From Patagioenas fasciata (Eukaryota > Chordata > Aves > Columbiformes > Columbidae): a stretch of DNA of 64,000 nucleotides. The stretch spans positions 45,779,001 to 45,843,000 of the forward strand of contig NC_092524.1 in the NCBI RefSeq assembly GCF_037038585.1, given 5' to 3'. Positions 61,601 to 64,000 of the stretch are shown piece by piece. The translations under genes and the position numbers were made by a program. The notes beneath the pieces are model-generated. The model made no database searches and was not told the origin of the DNA. It worked only from the letters and a program-made list of their open reading frames with translations. Numbering within the stretch: the stretch's first letter is position 1; the number at the start of each line of letters is the position of its first letter.

Positions 61601-64000
61601 CCTGATCTGTGATGTTTCACTTCCCCAAAGGCTCATCCACTTCTATGTTTCTGTTCCCTCCCATTTTTCAGAGTTGTCCTCCTCTGCCCAAAAAGGCTGT
61701 GTTGACCGAGGACATGTCCCAGCCTGTGCATGTGGGGCAGGGGCAGCCACAGCGGCTGGGACTCTCAGGCTGCCTCCGTGCCATGTTACAGGTGTGGAGG
61801 GTTTAAGTCCAACCCCAGCAGAGACAGCGACTACCTGTGATGGCAGTCATCTGCTTGAAAGCAGGTTCCCCACTGACTAATTGCTGAAAAAAAAACATCT
61901 TTAGAGGCTGCCAGACTGAGTCCTGGGGAGCTCCTCGCTCAGCTATTGGCAGGAGGCATGTACCTGTACAACGCTGCCGAAGCCCGAGATGAAAGGCAGG
62001 CAGCGGGGTTAGGAAGAATACAGCAAGAACCAGCGGTGTGAGCACCACAGGGACCTTCCCCATTTGTGCTCAGTCTCTTGCTGGCTCAGAGCAAGGGCAG
62101 TGGTGGGATGCATCCCTGTCTGTGGGATCCCACAGCCTCTTGTACACCCTCCTGCCCTCCCTCAGGGGCTTGTGATGGGCTCACAGGCGGCTGGGTGCAT
62201 GGGGCAACCTCCACATCACAGCTGGGGTAGGGAGTGGACCTTGTGCTGGGGTAGCCTCCCGTTGCAAACCCCCATGCATGCAGACCTGCAGATCTCTGGG
62301 CTTCTCTTTTTTTCCTCCTTCCTGGTATCAAGCATCTGGGGAAACAGGTTGTGAACATTTTAAGGAAATACAGCTCAGCAAACAAGAACAGAAGGTCTTT
62401 GCCCCCCAAACACTTTAAAAATATTGAAACTCACTTGAATAAGCAAAAAAATGGCTGAACTGTCATGCATGAGGCACATGAATCATCTTCGGGGAGGAAA
62501 GCGATCCTGGTGATGTCTGGGCTTGAAGTAACAGTAGTTAACATTATAATGACTCATACCACATATGCGTCACATCGTTTTTCATTAAGAGCAGCATTCT
62601 GGTGTCCTGTGACTAACTGGAAGGTAGAATCGTGGTCCGAAAGCCTTGGCTTGGGGATTTGTCTCACCCATATGCTCTGACTGAGTGCCAAAGGCATTAT
62701 CAGCTATCATATATTAAATAATAATAACAACAATTCTCAGATCAAACACTTCGTTCAAATGACAAAATGAGATGGGCTTTGGAGCTGCCTTCCCCAGGGA
62801 GCGCCACGGTTTTAGTAGGGAAAAAATGGATAAATTGAGGGCAGGCACCTCCAGAGAAGCCCTTCTTCTGCTCTCAGCTCATTAATGTCAAACGCAGCTC
62901 TGCTGCCCATTCCTGATCTTCAGACAAGGTCAAAATTTCCATTTTTGTCTCTCCACAAAAAGAGCTTGAATTCCTTTTCAATAATCCTATGTCCCCCTCA
63001 GCATCCTCCCAACAAATCTTGTGATCTGTGTAAATCCCAGCTAGCAAGCCACAGACATCAGCTCCTGCAGCCCAAGCCACCCGATGACTATCACCCAGGC
63101 CAGCCCGTGTCCCACCAAGACTCTTGGTTTGTCTGTACCTGCCAGGGACCACAGCCAGCACTGACTCTTCGCCCTGCAAAGACGGAACCTGGAGGCTGAA
63201 GGAGTTTGGCATGACAAGAGGAGGGGAAATAGGGGGCAAAAGATGCAATAAAAGGATGGGGGAGTCAGGGAGGGAGAAAGGCAGGAGGAGCCATGGCATG
63301 AATTAGTGGCAACTAATTGAGGACAACCTCAGTTTTTTCAGGGCAGCAGCTGCAGGTCTTGTGGGCTCAGACTATTGCACCATGTCTCATCCCAGAGCCT
63401 TGCCATCTCCCCTGGTCAGGGTAGCCTTCTCCAGCACCTAAGCCTTGCTGCTGCCCTGTGAGCTCGGTCAGGCTATTTTGGGGTTTGCTTTCACTCTGCT
63501 GAGTGGAGGCTTGAGAGCAATGAGCCCACTCAAGGGAGTGCTCGTAGTTCTTCTGCTCCAATGACAAAATATCCGGGTTATATGGAAAAGTGATGAGTGG
63601 TGGTAGGAAATCACCAGGTGAAAGTGAGGACACCTCCAGGAACAACCTGTCACAGGGAAAAATGGGAGAGATGCAGATCTGGGATATGAGCCAAGGATGT
63701 GTTGAGTTGCCAGGGGGATGGTTTCAGGCTCCTGTGCTGCAGCTGTTTTGTAGCAGCATAACTCCACTTCCCAGAGGACCATTGTGGGCTTTGAGGTGCA
63801 ACTGATGTCACTTATTGGCCACAGTTGCCTTGTTTCAGTGCTGGTAAGGGTACTGCACCCATTCGGGGCTGGAGCCCTCCATGGAAATTGCAATGAGCAG
63901 TCCCTAAAGTGGGTGGTAGGTGGGCTGGGTTGCTACAAAAAGTGCTGGAGCTTGCAGAAGTTACTCCAAGAGGTTGTGCAAACACCTCTGCATGGCTGGG
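55601..64000. other. Intergenic DNA right of SYNDIG1L
   Basis: No gene recognised. In human the next gene in this direction is NPC2; I saw none of its exons here, so it should start beyond the right edge. The 58.6-60.0 kb part is A/T-rich. A (CCAT)n run lies at 57618-57660, and an exon-like open frame with a donor at 60167 (minus) is discussed as a finding. Confidence 0.55.
57618..57660. repeat. (CCAT)n microsatellite
   Basis: Forty-three bases of uninterrupted CCAT repeat, about 10.75 units. Probably length-polymorphic. Confidence 0.95.

Noticed and set aside
55601-64000. Search for NPC2 exons, the next gene in human order.
   Set aside because: No signal peptide exon or ML-domain sequence was seen on either strand, so NPC2 is probably beyond the right edge.

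Overview
The window is vertebrate nuclear DNA, almost certainly from a bird. Three intron-containing vertebrate genes are recognisable. A CR1 LINE tail at about 1.70-1.80 kb and an endogenous retrovirus LTR of a type common in neoavian birds at 20.4-22.3 kb point to Aves, probably Neoaves. The gene order ABCD4 (-), VRTN (+), SYNDIG1L (-) is the order on human 14q24.3. Nothing looks bacterial, plasmid-borne or like CRISPR.

Layout. (1) 1-13.8 kb: ABCD4 on the minus strand. I could place 17 coding exons with consistent splice sites and phases, giving 545 codons plus one base. The last part, about 60 residues judged from the human protein, lies off the left edge. A CpG island at about 13.4-14.2 kb covers the promoter and first exons. 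(2) 14.2-23.2 kb: intergenic, with one decayed and internally deleted ERV on the minus strand at 20408-22266. (3) 23.27-30.05 kb: VRTN (vertnin) on the plus strand. It has a CpG-island promoter with a probable non-coding exon 1, an intron of about 3.4 kb, and the whole 675-residue coding region in one exon (27046-29073). Two polyadenylation signals follow. (4) 30.05-38.7 kb: intergenic, with one unexplained exon-like segment (36456-36511, minus) and one candidate conserved non-coding block. (5) 38.7-about 55.6 kb: SYNDIG1L on the minus strand. Three coding exons (40241-43806) encode 241 residues, with a probable untranslated first exon in a GC-rich block near 55.4 kb. A second CpG island at about 49.7-50.05 kb inside intron 1 has no assigned transcript. 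(6) 55.6-64 kb: no gene recognised; a (CCAT)n microsatellite lies at 57618-57660.

The genes are neighbours by synteny and do not form a pathway. ABCD4 is a lysosomal/ER ABC half-transporter for cobalamin export. Vertnin is a nuclear DNA-binding factor linked to vertebral number and somite development. SYNDIG1L is a brain-enriched CD225/dispanin membrane protein. I found no undescribed multi-gene system. The items most worth a second look are the orphan exon at 36.5 kb, a possible frame-shifting 13-nt microexon in SYNDIG1L, a recursive-splice-like site in VRTN intron 1, and the repeated helix-turn-helix-like modules of vertnin. Recognition of families, the human comparison and the repeat assignments come from memory and were not checked by database search.
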